Assembly (NCBI GenBank): GCA_965203135.1
Contig: CBDBBO010000001.1
Coordinates: 1,612,001-1,676,000 of the forward strand
From: CATOSD01 sp965203135
GTDB lineage: Bacteria > Chloroflexota > Dehalococcoidia > Lucifugimonadales > CATOSD01
Direction: 5' to 3'
Length of the DNA: 64,000 nt
The translations under genes were made by a program, and so were the position numbers. The notes below the pieces were generated by a model. It was not told the DNA's origin and did no database searches. It saw nothing but the letters and a program-made list of their open reading frames with translations. Positions 18,282 to 27,552 of the stretch are shown here, one piece after another. The first letter of the stretch is position 1. Each line of letters opens with the position of its first letter.

Positions 18282-18761
18282 CTAACCGGAGTCGGCTTCC
18301 ATGGCGGCTAGCAGGTTGGCCATTTCGATGGCGGCGAGGCCGGCGGAGTAGCCGTTGTTGCCCTGCTTGCCGCCCGCGCGGTTGATGGCCTGCTCCAGGG
18401 TGTCGGTGGTGAGCACGCCGAATATGACGGGCCTGCCGGAGGAGAGCGAGGCGGCGGCTATGCCCTTGGCGGCCTCGCCCGCGACGTGCTCGTAGTGGTC
18501 GGTCTCGCCGCGGATGACGGCGCCGAGGCAGATGACGGCGTGGTAGCTGCCGGATTCGGCCATCTTCTTCGCGGCGAGCGGCAGCTCGAACGAGCCGGGC
18601 ACGCTCGCGACGGTCACGTCGTCTTCCGAGACGCCGTGGCTTTCGAGCGCGGCGCGCGCGCCTTCCAGCAGCCTGGAGGTGATGAAGTCGTTGAAGCGGG
18701 CGACGACGATGGCGACGCGCAGTCCCTCGCCGCGCAGGCCGCCCTGAAGCTCGCGGCTCAC
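18282..18761 (-). CDS. ribH: 6,7-dimethyl-8-ribityllumazine synthase
   Basis: 159 residues, usual length. ARFNDFITSRLLEGA substrate-binding start, VPGSFELPLAAKKMA, ICLGAVIRGETDHYEHVAGE with the catalytic His region, and FGVLTTDTLEQAINRAGGK. Catalyses condensation of the ribityl-uracil with dihydroxybutanone phosphate, the penultimate riboflavin step. Start overlaps the end of ribBA by 4 nt (ATGA). Confidence 0.95.
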   Translation of the reverse strand: MSRELQGGLRGEGLRVAIVVARFNDFITSRLLEGARAALESHGVSEDDVTVASVPGSFELPLAAKKMAESGSYHAVICLGAVIRGETDHYEHVAGEAAKGIAAASLSSGRPVIFGVLTTDTLEQAINRAGGKQGNNGYSAGLAAIEMANLLAAMEADSG

Positions 18762-19990
18762 TCCTGGTCACCCGCGGCGACGCCGGCGCCGTCGATGTTG
18801 AGCATGTGGCCCAGCCTGGACTGCTTGGTGGCGAGGTAGCGGCGGTTGTGCTCGGTGGAGCGGGTGATGATGGGCACGCGCTCTACGATGTCCAGGCCGA
18901 AGCTGTCGAGGCCGACGACCTTCTTGGGGTTGTTGGTGAGGAGGCGCATCTTTCGGACGCCGAGATCCACCAGTATCTGCGCGCCGACGCCGTAGTGGCG
19001 GAGGTCGGGCGCGAATCCGAGCTGGAGGTTGGCCTCCACGGTGTCCAGCCCGGTGTCCTGCAGGGCGTAGGCCTTGAGCTTGTTGTGGATGCCGATGCCG
19101 CGCCCCTCCTGGCGCATGTACAGGAAGATGCCCGTGCCCTCGGCCGCGATGTCGTGGAGCGCCTGCGCCATCTGGTCGCCGCAGTCGCAGCGCACGCTGT
19201 CGAACACGTCGCCGGTGAGGCACTCGCTGTGGACGCGCACGAGCGTGGGCTCGCCGGGTACGATGTCGCCCTTCACCAGCGCCACGTGCTCGTCCCTGTC
19301 GACGATGCTGCGATAGGAGACGGCGGTGAATTCGCCGTAGGAGGTGGGGAGGCGCGCCTCGGCGACACGCTCGACCAGCTTCTCGTGCTCGCGGCGGTAG
19401 GCGATTATGTCGGCCACGGACACGATCTTGATGTCGTAGCGTTCGGCCACGCGCTCGAGCTGCGGCATACGCGCCATCTCGCCGTCGTCGGCCATCACCT
19501 CGCATATCACGGCGGCGGGGTACATGCCCGCGAGCCGGGCGAGGTCCACGGAGGCCTCCGTCTGGCCGGCGCGAACCAGCACGCCGCCCTCCATGTAGCG
19601 CAGCGGAAAGATGTGGCCGGGGCGGCCGAGGTCCTCGGGTTCGGTGTCCGGGTGAATCAGCGCCTTGATGGTGGCGGAGCGGTCGAAGGCCGAAATGCCC
19701 GTGGTGGCGCCCTTCAGCACGTCCACGGACACGGTGAAAGCGGTGCCCAGGCGGGCGGTGTTGTCCTGCACCATCATGGGGAGCCTGAGCTCTTCGAGGC
19801 GGCTGCCCAACATGGGCGTGCAGATCAGTCCCCTGCCCTGCGCCGCCATGAAGTTGATGGCCTCCGGCGAGACCGACTCCGCCGCCATGGCGAAGTCGCC
19901 CTCGTTTTCGCGGTCCTCGTCGTCCACGATTATGACGATTCGGCCCGCCTTGAAGTCTGCGATCGCTTCTTGCACGGACGAAAGAGGCAT
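18758..19990 (-). CDS. ribBA: Bifunctional 3,4-dihydroxy-2-butanone-4-phosphate synthase / GTP cyclohydrolase II
   Basis: 410 residues. N-terminal RibB domain (1-205): VDDEDRENEGDFAMAAE and GHIFPLRYMEGGVL. C-terminal RibA domain (210-405): zinc ligands in GDVFDSVRCDCGDQM, catalytic RQEGRGIGIHNKLKAYALQD and TNNPKK. It makes both precursors of riboflavin, from ribulose 5-phosphate and from GTP. Lies 16 nt downstream of ribE in the same direction, so the three genes form an operon. Confidence 0.96.
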   Translation of the reverse strand: MPLSSVQEAIADFKAGRIVIIVDDEDRENEGDFAMAAESVSPEAINFMAAQGRGLICTPMLGSRLEELRLPMMVQDNTARLGTAFTVSVDVLKGATTGISAFDRSATIKALIHPDTEPEDLGRPGHIFPLRYMEGGVLVRAGQTEASVDLARLAGMYPAAVICEVMADDGEMARMPQLERVAERYDIKIVSVADIIAYRREHEKLVERVAEARLPTSYGEFTAVSYRSIVDRDEHVALVKGDIVPGEPTLVRVHSECLTGDVFDSVRCDCGDQMAQALHDIAAEGTGIFLYMRQEGRGIGIHNKLKAYALQDTGLDTVEANLQLGFAPDLRHYGVGAQILVDLGVRKMRLLTNNPKKVVGLDSFGLDIVERVPIITRSTEHNRRYLATKQSRLGHMLNIDGAGVAAGDQE

Positions 19991-20006
19991 CGTTGCTGCT
20001 TCCCCC

Positions 20007-20615
20007 TTATAGCTCGTCCAGAATGTCCTCCGGCGCCCGCGGCGCGGAGGACAGGCGCTCGACGTATTTTGCCAGGATGTCGGTCTCTATGTTGACGGTA
20101 TCCCCCACCCTTCGGCTGTGAAATACCGTGTTGTCCCTAGTGTAGGGGATTATGGTTATCGAGAACCTGCCGAGTGCACAGTTTACAACTGTGAGGCTCG
20201 TTCCGTCCACTGCCACGAATCCCTTCTCGACAATGTAGCGCATAATCGAGACCGGGGCACGGAAACGGACCATGAGCGCCTCGCCGTCGTCGTCTATGGA
20301 GTCGATGGTTGCCAAGCCGTCTACGTGGCCCTGGACGATGTGGCCGCCGAGCCTGTCGCCGATGGCGAGCGGGCGCTCCAGGTTCACGGGGTCGCCTGCC
20401 TTCAGGGCGCCGAGGTTGGTGCGGCGCAGGGTCTCGGGCACGACGTCCACGCTGAATGTGTCGCCGTCGAGCTTGGTGACGGTGAGGCACGCGCCGTTGA
20501 CGCAGATGCTGTCGCTGACCTTGAGGTCGGAGGTGACCTTATGCCCGGCGACGGTCAGGCCCGTCGGCTCGACGCGAGCCACGGCGCCGACTTCTTCCAC
20601 GATTCCGGTGAACAT
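20007..20615 (-). CDS. ribE: Riboflavin synthase alpha chain
   Basis: 202 residues from ATG at 20615, chosen because the protein then begins MFTGIVEEVGAVARVEP, the invariant family start, and GGGAG precedes it. Two lumazine-binding halves: first with SICVNGACLTV, second with VDGTSLTVVNC. It dismutates two lumazines to riboflavin. First gene of the ribE-ribBA-ribH operon here, whereas ribD is 5 kb away. No FMN riboswitch is recognisable upstream; the 460-bp repeat copy B is there instead. Confidence 0.95.
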   Translation of the reverse strand: MFTGIVEEVGAVARVEPTGLTVAGHKVTSDLKVSDSICVNGACLTVTKLDGDTFSVDVVPETLRRTNLGALKAGDPVNLERPLAIGDRLGGHIVQGHVDGLATIDSIDDDGEALMVRFRAPVSIMRYIVEKGFVAVDGTSLTVVNCALGRFSITIIPYTRDNTVFHSRRVGDTVNIETDILAKYVERLSSAPRAPEDILDEL

Positions 20616-20677
20616 ACGGACTCCCGGATGCCAGTGTGCGGCGTATTTTAGCAGAGGGTCAGGGTCCTGAGGGCGCG

Positions 20678-21139
20678 GCTCTCCGAAAAATCTGCTCAAT
20701 TCTGCTATATTCCGCACATTCCGTAGCTGGGCGGGCCGATGTTCTTGTCACTTTCTGTTAGCCAAGTTGTTAAGGTTCGTCACGCGCATCGCGCGGAATG
20801 TGGCAGAACGGGACCCGTTCGGCAAGCTCAGGGCAGGCTCCGTTCGGCAGGCGGCGGGCGGGTTTGAAACCCGCCCCTACAGGCCACCCGGCGGCAGCGG
20901 CGTTTGTTATGTAGAAAGTAGCACGTGCGTGCTGTAGAATCAAGAGGGTTGGCGAGATTGTCGGGGCAGGCCGAATTTGTGGGGAGAAATTGCGCACGAA
21001 TGGGAACTGGCGGGACGTGGGTAAGAATGGGTGGGGCACGGATAGGAACGGGTGGCGCGGGAAAGTGACGCTTTTTTCGGGGTACTTGGGCGCGAATGGG
21101 CTGGAGTTGGGCGAGTGGTGGCGTTGGAGTTACGCGATT
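20678..21139 (-). repeat. 460-bp intergenic repeat, copy B (inverted relative to copy A)
   Basis: Reverse-complement counterpart of 2691-3150. Conserved blocks: 20911-21139 and 20678-20747. The middle (20748-20910) differs from copy A and has its own extragenic repeats, including the palindrome GGGCGGGTTTGAAACCCGCC at about 20856-20875 and a CAAGCTCAGGGCAGGCTC unit. It occupies the gap between ribE and the lipoprotein gene. Confidence 0.85.
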
Positions 21140-21161
21140 GGGGTGGTTTGGGTGGGTCGGG

Positions 21162-24100
21162 CTACCGCTCGTCGCGGATGCGGAACATGAGCTTGTCGCC
21201 GCTGTGCCAGGGCTGGGATGGCACGGGCCAGGTCAGGGTGTTGTTGGCGGCGTCGACGGTGGCGTCGGCGACGTTGAGGGACAGCGACACCGAGCCGTCG
21301 AGGGCGATGAAGTCCAGGGCATGGCCCGTGATGCCGGTGTGGGGCGAGAGCCGCATCTTGACGGTGCGGGGTTCCCAGGCGATGCGCTGGATGGTCGAGG
21401 TCGCGCCGTTGGCGGCGGTGAACACCGCGGGTTTCAGGACGCCGTTGGTGGTGTCTGCGGCGACTGCGTTGCCGTCCGTGACGGGGTCGAAGAAGGCCTC
21501 GTGCAGCACGCCTTCGGGGGCGATGGCGGTGACCGTCCATTCGTAGCGAACCGCCCACCCTTCGCAGGGGCCGGGGATTCTGTGGTTGAAGTAGAAGTTG
21601 TAGATCCGATCAATGAGCGGGCGGGAGGTCAAGACGCGATAGTCTTGGCTAGGTGTAGCCGCGTCAAATAAGCCTTCATCCCCACTGTCGAGCCATACCT
21701 GTACCGAGACGTAAGGTGCTATGTCAGACCCTTCAGGCAACCTGTAAACAACAGAACCCGCAGCCAGACCGGAACCGATTTGATGAACGTGTGGAGGACT
21801 GATGTTGGTTCCGGTGTACAATCTCTCAGGTCGAGTCTCCCTGAGATGGCGGTCCAGCCTTTCCAGAAAGTACGACTCAGTAACGCATTGCATGTACTCC
21901 TCTGAACCGTCGCCTGCGGCGACTTTTGCGGTTACTGCGGCGATACGAGCCTTCACCTCGCCCAGTGTAATCGTGGGCGCGCTCCCTGTCGCCGGCGGCA
22001 CGTCCAGCAGAAAGCGCTGCTGGTCGCCGCCCGGTTGAGATGGTCTACCGACTGCCGTGTCTGCGGGTAGCCAAAGCTTGTTGTACGGACTACCTATGCT
22101 GTAGTAATCGTCAAGAGTGTTGTTGAAATAGAGGTCCCCTGAAAGATAGTAGCGTTCCGGTTCCTGTGTGCTTGGTAGATAAGTCTGGGAGTGCTGAAGG
22201 AAGATGATGGCCTCGCGGTCGTCCCATTGGGCGTCCCGAGCCGCGGCAATCGCCGGTAGCGCCGCCTCGGCCTCCTCGCGTGTGTCGAATAGCAGGCCTG
22301 AATTCCACACCGCCACGATGTCGCTGCCGCCGCTGCCCTTCAGGTACTCCTGAACTCTGAAGTGGAACTCAAGGATTGCTATTGGCTCAGTTCCACGGAC
22401 TGTGGGGCCGAACTCTACCGTCGAGGTAGCGGAGCCGAGCCGTGCCCGGACTATCACGGGAGAGGCGAGTATCCTCTCTTCGAGAGAACTTTGACCCAAA
22501 TAGAGGGATTTCGAAGGCATAATGGTGCTCTGTGCTGTGTCCGACACTGTCGGTACTGGCGACGCTACGCCTTCAGGGGGATCAGGCGTCGCTGTCGGCG
22601 TTGGCGCGTCGCGGATGCGGAGCATGAGCTTGTCGCCGGTGTGCCAGGGTTGGGACGGCGCGGGCCAGCGCAGGGTGTTGGTCGCGGCGTCGACGGTGGC
22701 GTCGGCGACGTTGAGGGACAGGGTCACTGAGCCGTCGAGGGCGATGAAGTCCGCGACTTGGCCCGTGATGCCGGTGTGGGGCGAGAGCCTCATCTTGACG
22801 GTGCCCGTCGCCCCTGAACCGGGTTCCCAGGCGATGCGCTGGATCGTCGTGGTCGCGCCGTTGGAGCCGGTGAACGCCGCCGGCTTGAGGACGCCGCTGG
22901 TGCTGTCGGCGGCCACCGCGTTGCCGTCCGTGATGGGATCGAAGAAGGCTTCGTGGAGGGTGCCATCGGGGGCGATGGCGGTGATGGTCCATTCGTAGCG
23001 GGTCGTGTATCCATCACAACGGCTGTAGTAAGGTCCTCTGTGGTTGAAGTGGAACTTGTACGTCCCTTCATAGAGCGGGCGCATCGAAGTTACCCTATAG
23101 TCTTGACTTGGGCTGGCCACGCTAAACAAGTCTGAATCTCCGCCATCCAGCCACGCCTCAAACGGTATCCCGGGGGTAATGTCAGACCCCTCAGGAAGCT
23201 CATAGACGACTGCACCGCCAGCCAGGCCCGAGTTGAACTGGTGTGTATGAGGCGGGCTAATATTGCTTCCCGTGTTTACTCTGTCAGGATATGTTTCTTC
23301 GAGATAGCGATTCTTTCTTTCGAGATAATATGTTTCCCGTACGCATTCCGTGTACTCCTCCGAGCCGTCGCCGGCGTCAAGCTTTGTGACGACCGCCGCG
23401 ATCCGGGTCTTGAGCTCTCCCAGCGTTATCGTGGGCGGCGTCCCCGCGGCCGGCGGCACGTCCGTGAGAAAGCGCTGCTGGTTCCCGGTGGGCTGCGACG
23501 CGGCCCCCACTTCCGCCTCCGCAGGCAGCCAAAGCTTGTGGTGCCTGCTCGCTATGCTGTACTTATCGTCGAAATCGATTTCATGTTGCCACGTTAGGTA
23601 GTATCGGTCTGCCTGCTGCGTGCTTGTGAGGTACGTCTGGGAGTTTTGTAGAAAGACGATAGCCTCCCGATCGTCCCACTGGGCGTCCCGGGCCCCAGCG
23701 ATGGCCGGCAGCGCGTCCTCCGCCTCCTGGCGAGTGTCGTAAACTGGCCGGGATTCCCACACCGCCACGATGTCGTCGCCGCCGCTGCCCCCCGATCCAG
23801 TCGGGGGCGCGCCCTTCAGGTATTCCTCAACACTGAAGCTGAACTCTAACATCGCTATGTACTTGGTCGAGCCGTCGAAGGCGGTGGCTGACTCCACTGT
23901 AGAGGTAGAGGAGTCCAGCCGCACCTGGGCAATAACATGAGACGCGAAGATCCTCTCCTCGAGCGATGTGGGCCCAAGATAGCCAATCGGTGCGGACGGC
24001 GCGACACCCAGTGATGTTCCGGACCCCACCGGTGCAGGTGCCGCCATGTCTGGCGCGACTGGCGCAGGTCCCGTGCCAGCAGACGTGTCCGGCGCCACCG

Positions 24101-24209
24101 TCGAGATGTCAGCGTGGCTCACCGGGGTCTCGTCATCGTCATTGAAAAGGCCGCAGGCCACTAGTGCTACTGCCAGAGCCATCGACAGGATGAGTGCGAG
24201 TGTTCTCAT
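21162..24209 (-). CDS. Large lipoprotein with tandem internal duplication
   Basis: 1015 residues. Signal peptide with lipobox ending ALVAC (Cys19 lipidation site) followed by a Pro/Ala/Thr-rich linker (20-75). The rest is two repeats of about 479 residues (about 76-545 and 560-1015), each with SLEERI, EYLKG, EAIVFLQ/EAIIFLQ, PSQDYRV, YEWT.TAIAP, HEAFFDP.TDGNAVAAD and a final RLSPHTGIT ... W...GDKLMLRIRD. Nothing identifies an enzyme; the all-beta, secreted character suggests a surface adhesin or sensor. It sits, with the methylase, inside the riboflavin locus and may be horizontally acquired. Confidence 0.75.
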   Translation of the reverse strand: MRTLALILSMALAVALVACGLFNDDDETPVSHADISTVAPDTSAGTGPAPVAPDMAAPAPVGSGTSLGVAPSAPIGYLGPTSLEERIFASHVIAQVRLDSSTSTVESATAFDGSTKYIAMLEFSFSVEEYLKGAPPTGSGGSGGDDIVAVWESRPVYDTRQEAEDALPAIAGARDAQWDDREAIVFLQNSQTYLTSTQQADRYYLTWQHEIDFDDKYSIASRHHKLWLPAEAEVGAASQPTGNQQRFLTDVPPAAGTPPTITLGELKTRIAAVVTKLDAGDGSEEYTECVRETYYLERKNRYLEETYPDRVNTGSNISPPHTHQFNSGLAGGAVVYELPEGSDITPGIPFEAWLDGGDSDLFSVASPSQDYRVTSMRPLYEGTYKFHFNHRGPYYSRCDGYTTRYEWTITAIAPDGTLHEAFFDPITDGNAVAADSTSGVLKPAAFTGSNGATTTIQRIAWEPGSGATGTVKMRLSPHTGITGQVADFIALDGSVTLSLNVADATVDAATNTLRWPAPSQPWHTGDKLMLRIRDAPTPTATPDPPEGVASPVPTVSDTAQSTIMPSKSLYLGQSSLEERILASPVIVRARLGSATSTVEFGPTVRGTEPIAILEFHFRVQEYLKGSGGSDIVAVWNSGLLFDTREEAEAALPAIAAARDAQWDDREAIIFLQHSQTYLPSTQEPERYYLSGDLYFNNTLDDYYSIGSPYNKLWLPADTAVGRPSQPGGDQQRFLLDVPPATGSAPTITLGEVKARIAAVTAKVAAGDGSEEYMQCVTESYFLERLDRHLRETRPERLYTGTNISPPHVHQIGSGLAAGSVVYRLPEGSDIAPYVSVQVWLDSGDEGLFDAATPSQDYRVLTSRPLIDRIYNFYFNHRIPGPCEGWAVRYEWTVTAIAPEGVLHEAFFDPVTDGNAVAADTTNGVLKPAVFTAANGATSTIQRIAWEPRTVKMRLSPHTGITGHALDFIALDGSVSLSLNVADATVDAANNTLTWPVPSQPWHSGDKLMFRIRDER

Positions 24210-24364
24210 GATTCACATTCCCGACCTCGCCAGAACGCCGCACGTGGCGATTAACGCAATAATCTACCATTGCATGAGTCATGATTCAATTTCGGTGCAA
24301 GGTATTGTTGCAGGCCGGTACGGGTCCGGGCGGCATGCTAACATGGCGTTGGGAGGGCCGTGCG

Positions 24365-25549
24365 GTGCTCGTGACGAAACAGACGATGCCTTTGGATGAC
24401 GAGGGACGCCTGTCCGCGGTGGATGCGCGTGGCTCTGATGTTGAGAACCCGGAGTACTTGACGCGGCAGCTTATCACGTACATCGGCAACAAGCGGGCGC
24501 TTCTGGGGCATATCGCGGGTGCGGTGGAGAGGGTGAAGGAGCGGCTGGGTAAGAGACGGCTGCGGGTGTTGGACGCTTTCAGCGGTTCGGGGGTGGTGTC
24601 GCGGCTGTTCAAGGCGCACGCGGAGTTGGTGGTGAGCAACGACATCGAGCCGTATGCGGCGGCGGTGTCGCGGTGCTTTCTGAGCAACCGGAGCGAGGTG
24701 GGCCTCGAATCGTTGTCGGAGGTCGTTGCGGAGTTGAACGCGCGGGTGGAGGATGCGCCCTACCCGCCCGGCTTCATCGAGGAGCTTTACTCGCCAAAAG
24801 ACGAGTCGCGCATCACGCGGGAGGACCGCGTCTTCTACACGAGGGACAACGCGAGGCGTCTGGACAGCTATCGGCGCATGTTGGACGAGTTGTCTCCTCG
24901 AACGCGGGAGATGCTGATGGGGTCGCTGCTGAGCGAGGCGTCCGTACACGCGAACACGGCGGGGGTGTTCAAGGGGTTTTACAAGGACCGCCGCACGAAG
25001 GTGGGGAGGTTCGGGGGGAGCGGCTCGGACGCGCTGAGCCGGATCAGGGGGCGAATCGTGCTGAGCGCGCCGGTGCTCAGCAGGTTCGAGTGCGAGTACC
25101 GGGTGACGCAGGAGGACGCCAACGCGCTGGCGCCTCGGCTGCGGGGCCTGGACCTGGCGTACCTCGACCCGCCTTACAACCAGCACCCCTACGGCTCGAA
25201 CTACTTCATGCTGAATCTGCTGCTGCGGTACGAGAGGCCCGAACACATCAGCCGGGTGTCCGGGATACCGCGGGACTGGCAGCGGTCTGGCTACAACGTG
25301 CGGGCAAAGGCGTTGCCGCTGTTCGAGCAACTGATGGAGTCGCTGGACGCGGCGTTCGTGCTGGTGTCGGTCAACGACGAGGGGTTTATTCCGGCGGAGA
25401 CGATGTACGCTACGCTGGAGAGGTTCGGGGCCGTGGAGACGTTTTCGACGCGATACAACGCGTTCCGGGGCAGCCGGAGCTTTCGCAACCGGTCGGTGCA
25501 CGTGAACGAGTACCTGTTCCTGGTGGACAGGCGGGGGAAGGGACTTTGA
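24365..25549 (+). CDS. DNA adenine methylase (D12/alpha-class)
   Basis: 394 residues from GTG at 24365 (GGGAGG 8 nt upstream); an ATG at 24386 is an alternative. Motifs: YIGNKRALLGHI at the start, SAM-binding VLDAFSGSGVVSRLFK, and catalytic DPPYNQHPYGSNYF late in the protein, the alpha-class order. It probably methylates adenine in a short site. No cognate nuclease is adjacent, so it is an orphan methylase, divergent from the lipoprotein gene and convergent with ribD. Confidence 0.88.
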   Translation: MLVTKQTMPLDDEGRLSAVDARGSDVENPEYLTRQLITYIGNKRALLGHIAGAVERVKERLGKRRLRVLDAFSGSGVVSRLFKAHAELVVSNDIEPYAAAVSRCFLSNRSEVGLESLSEVVAELNARVEDAPYPPGFIEELYSPKDESRITREDRVFYTRDNARRLDSYRRMLDELSPRTREMLMGSLLSEASVHANTAGVFKGFYKDRRTKVGRFGGSGSDALSRIRGRIVLSAPVLSRFECEYRVTQEDANALAPRLRGLDLAYLDPPYNQHPYGSNYFMLNLLLRYERPEHISRVSGIPRDWQRSGYNVRAKALPLFEQLMESLDAAFVLVSVNDEGFIPAETMYATLERFGAVETFSTRYNAFRGSRSFRNRSVHVNEYLFLVDRRGKGL

Positions 25550-25556
25550 AGAGACC

Positions 25557-26642
25557 CTAGTCTTCGCAGTAGCCGATGATCGCCACGTCGCGGCCCAGCG
25601 TCATGGTGCGCACGCGGGTGAGCAGGGCGGCGTCGGCGATGCATTGTGCGCCCGTGCCGGCCACGGGTGAGGGGGCAGCGCCGCCGCCGATGATGGTTGG
25701 GGCGATGAAGGCCACGACCTTGTCCACGAGCTTGGCGTCGAAGAGCGAGCCGAGCACGCCGCCGCCGCCCTCGACGAGGACGCTGGTGGTGTCGGTGCGG
25801 CCGAGCTCGGCGAACAGGGCGGGCAGGTCTACCGCGCCGTCGCCCGACGGCGCGCGGACTACGCGGGTGCCGGCTCGCTCGAGGGCGAGGCAGCGCGCGT
25901 CGGGGGCGTCGGCCACGGCGACGACGGTCTCGCCCGGCTCGGCCAACATGCGCGCGGTGGTTGGCAGTCTGGCCTTGCTGTCCAGCACGACGCGGGTGGG
26001 CTGGCGCGGGAGGGGGTTGCCGCGGGCGTCCCTGGCGGTGAGCTGGGGGTCGTCGGCCAGTGCGGTGCCGATGCCGATCATTATCGCGTCGCTTGCGGCT
26101 CTCAGCTCGTGGGCGTAGGCCCTGGCCTCTTCGCTCGTGATCCACCTGGAGTCGCCGGTGGCGGTGGCGATCTTGCCGTCGAGGCTGGCGGCGAACTTGG
26201 CGGTCACGAAGGGCATGCCGGTCACGACGTGCCTGGCGTAGGCCTCGACGATCTCGCGCGCCTGCTCCTCGCACTCGCCCACGCTGACGGCGATGCCGGC
26301 CTCCCGGAGTTGGTCGAATCCGGCGCCGTTGACGCGCGGGTTGGGGTCGGTGACGGCGGAGCGGACCTCGGCGATTCCGGCGTGGATGATGGCCTGGGTG
26401 CAGGGGGGAGTCCTGCCGTGGTGGGCGCACGGCTCGAGCGTGGTGTAGAGAACCGCGCCCGTTGTGCGGCCTCTCGCGCGGCGCAAGGCCTCGATTTCGG
26501 CGTGCGCGCCGCCGGGCGGCTGGGTGTGGCCCTCGCCTACTACGGCGCCGTCCCTGACGACGACCGCGCCGACGGCGGGGTTGGGGCTGGCCGAGCCTAT
26601 GGCGCGGCGAGCCAGATCGAGCGCCCGCTGCATGTGGGACAT
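25557..26642 (-). CDS. ribD: Bifunctional riboflavin biosynthesis deaminase/reductase
   Basis: 361 residues. N-terminal deaminase (1-145) with zinc ligands in HAEIEAL and TLEPCAHHGRTPPC; C-terminal reductase (146-361) with VTAKFAASLDGKIATATGD and VEGGGGVLGSLF. It carries out the second and third steps of the GTP branch. Lies 4 nt after dcd in the same direction. In many bacteria ribD directly precedes ribE-ribBA-ribH; here the lipoprotein and methylase genes separate them. Confidence 0.94.
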   Translation of the reverse strand: MSHMQRALDLARRAIGSASPNPAVGAVVVRDGAVVGEGHTQPPGGAHAEIEALRRARGRTTGAVLYTTLEPCAHHGRTPPCTQAIIHAGIAEVRSAVTDPNPRVNGAGFDQLREAGIAVSVGECEEQAREIVEAYARHVVTGMPFVTAKFAASLDGKIATATGDSRWITSEEARAYAHELRAASDAIMIGIGTALADDPQLTARDARGNPLPRQPTRVVLDSKARLPTTARMLAEPGETVVAVADAPDARCLALERAGTRVVRAPSGDGAVDLPALFAELGRTDTTSVLVEGGGGVLGSLFDAKLVDKVVAFIAPTIIGGGAAPSPVAGTGAQCIADAALLTRVRTMTLGRDVAIIGYCED

Positions 26643-26646
26643 GGGG

Positions 26647-27462
26647 CTAGGACTCGTCCGGCTCTTCGAGCGTCTCTTGCCTGGTGGCGTCCTCGCGCGG
26701 GGCGTACTGCGGCAGGCGGGTCAGCGCGAACAGCTTGGGCCGGTTCTCGGCGTTGGGCACGCGGCGGCCGTACACCCAGTCCTCCACCGTCTTTAGGGGC
26801 AGGTCGAGCGTGTCCGCCAGTTCCTTCACGTTGCCCTCGAAACGGCTGTCCCTCAGCCACTGTCTCAGGGTGACGGGTTCCCAGCGCCTGCGCCCGCCTG
26901 AGGCGAAGTTGAGGTAGTAGCGGCTGGGAGTGGGCGCGTCCTGGCGCTGGTACTTGCTTCCGAGGGTTCCGTGGCCGTAGGGACGCTCGGCGGGGCTGGA
27001 GGTCTGGTAGAAGGAGATCTGGGCGATGGGCATGCCGGCGTAGAGGGTGATGGGCAGGGGCGAGATGTTGCTGAACTCGAGCACTATGCCGCCCTGGAAG
27101 CCGGGGTCGATGAATCCGGCGGTTGAGTGGACCAGCAACCCCAGCCGGCCGAGGGAGCTCTTGCCGTCCAGCCGTCCCATCAGGTCGGCGGGGAGCCTTA
27201 TCCACTCGCCGGTTATGCCGAGCACGAATGCGCCGGGATGGAGGATGAAGGGGTTGAGCTCGTCGATCTCCACGACTTCGGTCAGGTTGGGCATCTCCTG
27301 CTTCACGTCGATGAGGTAGTAACGCTCGCTGCGGAAGACGCGGAGCTTGTTGCCGAGGGTGAGGTCGACGCTGACCGGCTGCACAGCCTCTTCGCGGTAG
27401 GGTTCCACGACCAGGCGGCCGGCGCGAATGGCTCGCTTGATGTCCCTGTCGCTTAACGCCAT
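26647..27462 (-). CDS. dcd: dCTP deaminase with C-terminal helix-turn-helix-like extension
   Basis: 271 residues, about 80 longer than the usual enzyme. Residues 1-190 are a complete dCTP deaminase/dUTPase fold: DGKSSLGRLGLLVHSTAGFI, then DPGFQGGIVLEFSN with the catalytic Glu. Residues 195-250 (LRQWLRDSRFEGNVKELADT and LDLPLKTVEDWVYGRRVPNA) resemble an XRE/Cro-type DNA-binding helix-turn-helix. Deaminates dCTP to dUTP for thymidylate synthesis; the extension could allow autoregulation or DNA targeting, which is inference. First gene of the dcd-ribD pair. Confidence 0.88.
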   Translation of the reverse strand: MALSDRDIKRAIRAGRLVVEPYREEAVQPVSVDLTLGNKLRVFRSERYYLIDVKQEMPNLTEVVEIDELNPFILHPGAFVLGITGEWIRLPADLMGRLDGKSSLGRLGLLVHSTAGFIDPGFQGGIVLEFSNISPLPITLYAGMPIAQISFYQTSSPAERPYGHGTLGSKYQRQDAPTPSRYYLNFASGGRRRWEPVTLRQWLRDSRFEGNVKELADTLDLPLKTVEDWVYGRRVPNAENRPKLFALTRLPQYAPREDATRQETLEEPDES

Positions 27463-27467
27463 AGCGT

Positions 27468-27507
27468 CACCCCCATCCTAACCTTCCCCCGTCAAGGGGG
27501 AAGGGAC
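27468..27507. repeat. CACCCCCATCCTAACC extragenic repeat
   Basis: Same 40-nt unit as at 18168, with the TTCCCCC/GGGGGAA hairpin, placed directly upstream of dcd. A degenerate further piece (CTGCGAGGGGGTAGGGACT) ends at about 27553, adjoining the crcB stop. Confidence 0.85.
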
Positions 27508-27552
27508 TTTTACCGCCCGCACCCAGCCTGCCTCCTGCGAGGGGGTAGGGAC

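Noticed and set aside
18806..20095. Plus-strand frame over ribBA
   Set aside because: Antisense shadow of ribBA; composition typical of mirror frames.
20616..20680. FMN riboswitch before ribE
   Set aside because: No RFN-type conserved blocks are seen in the leader; only the 460-bp repeat lies upstream.
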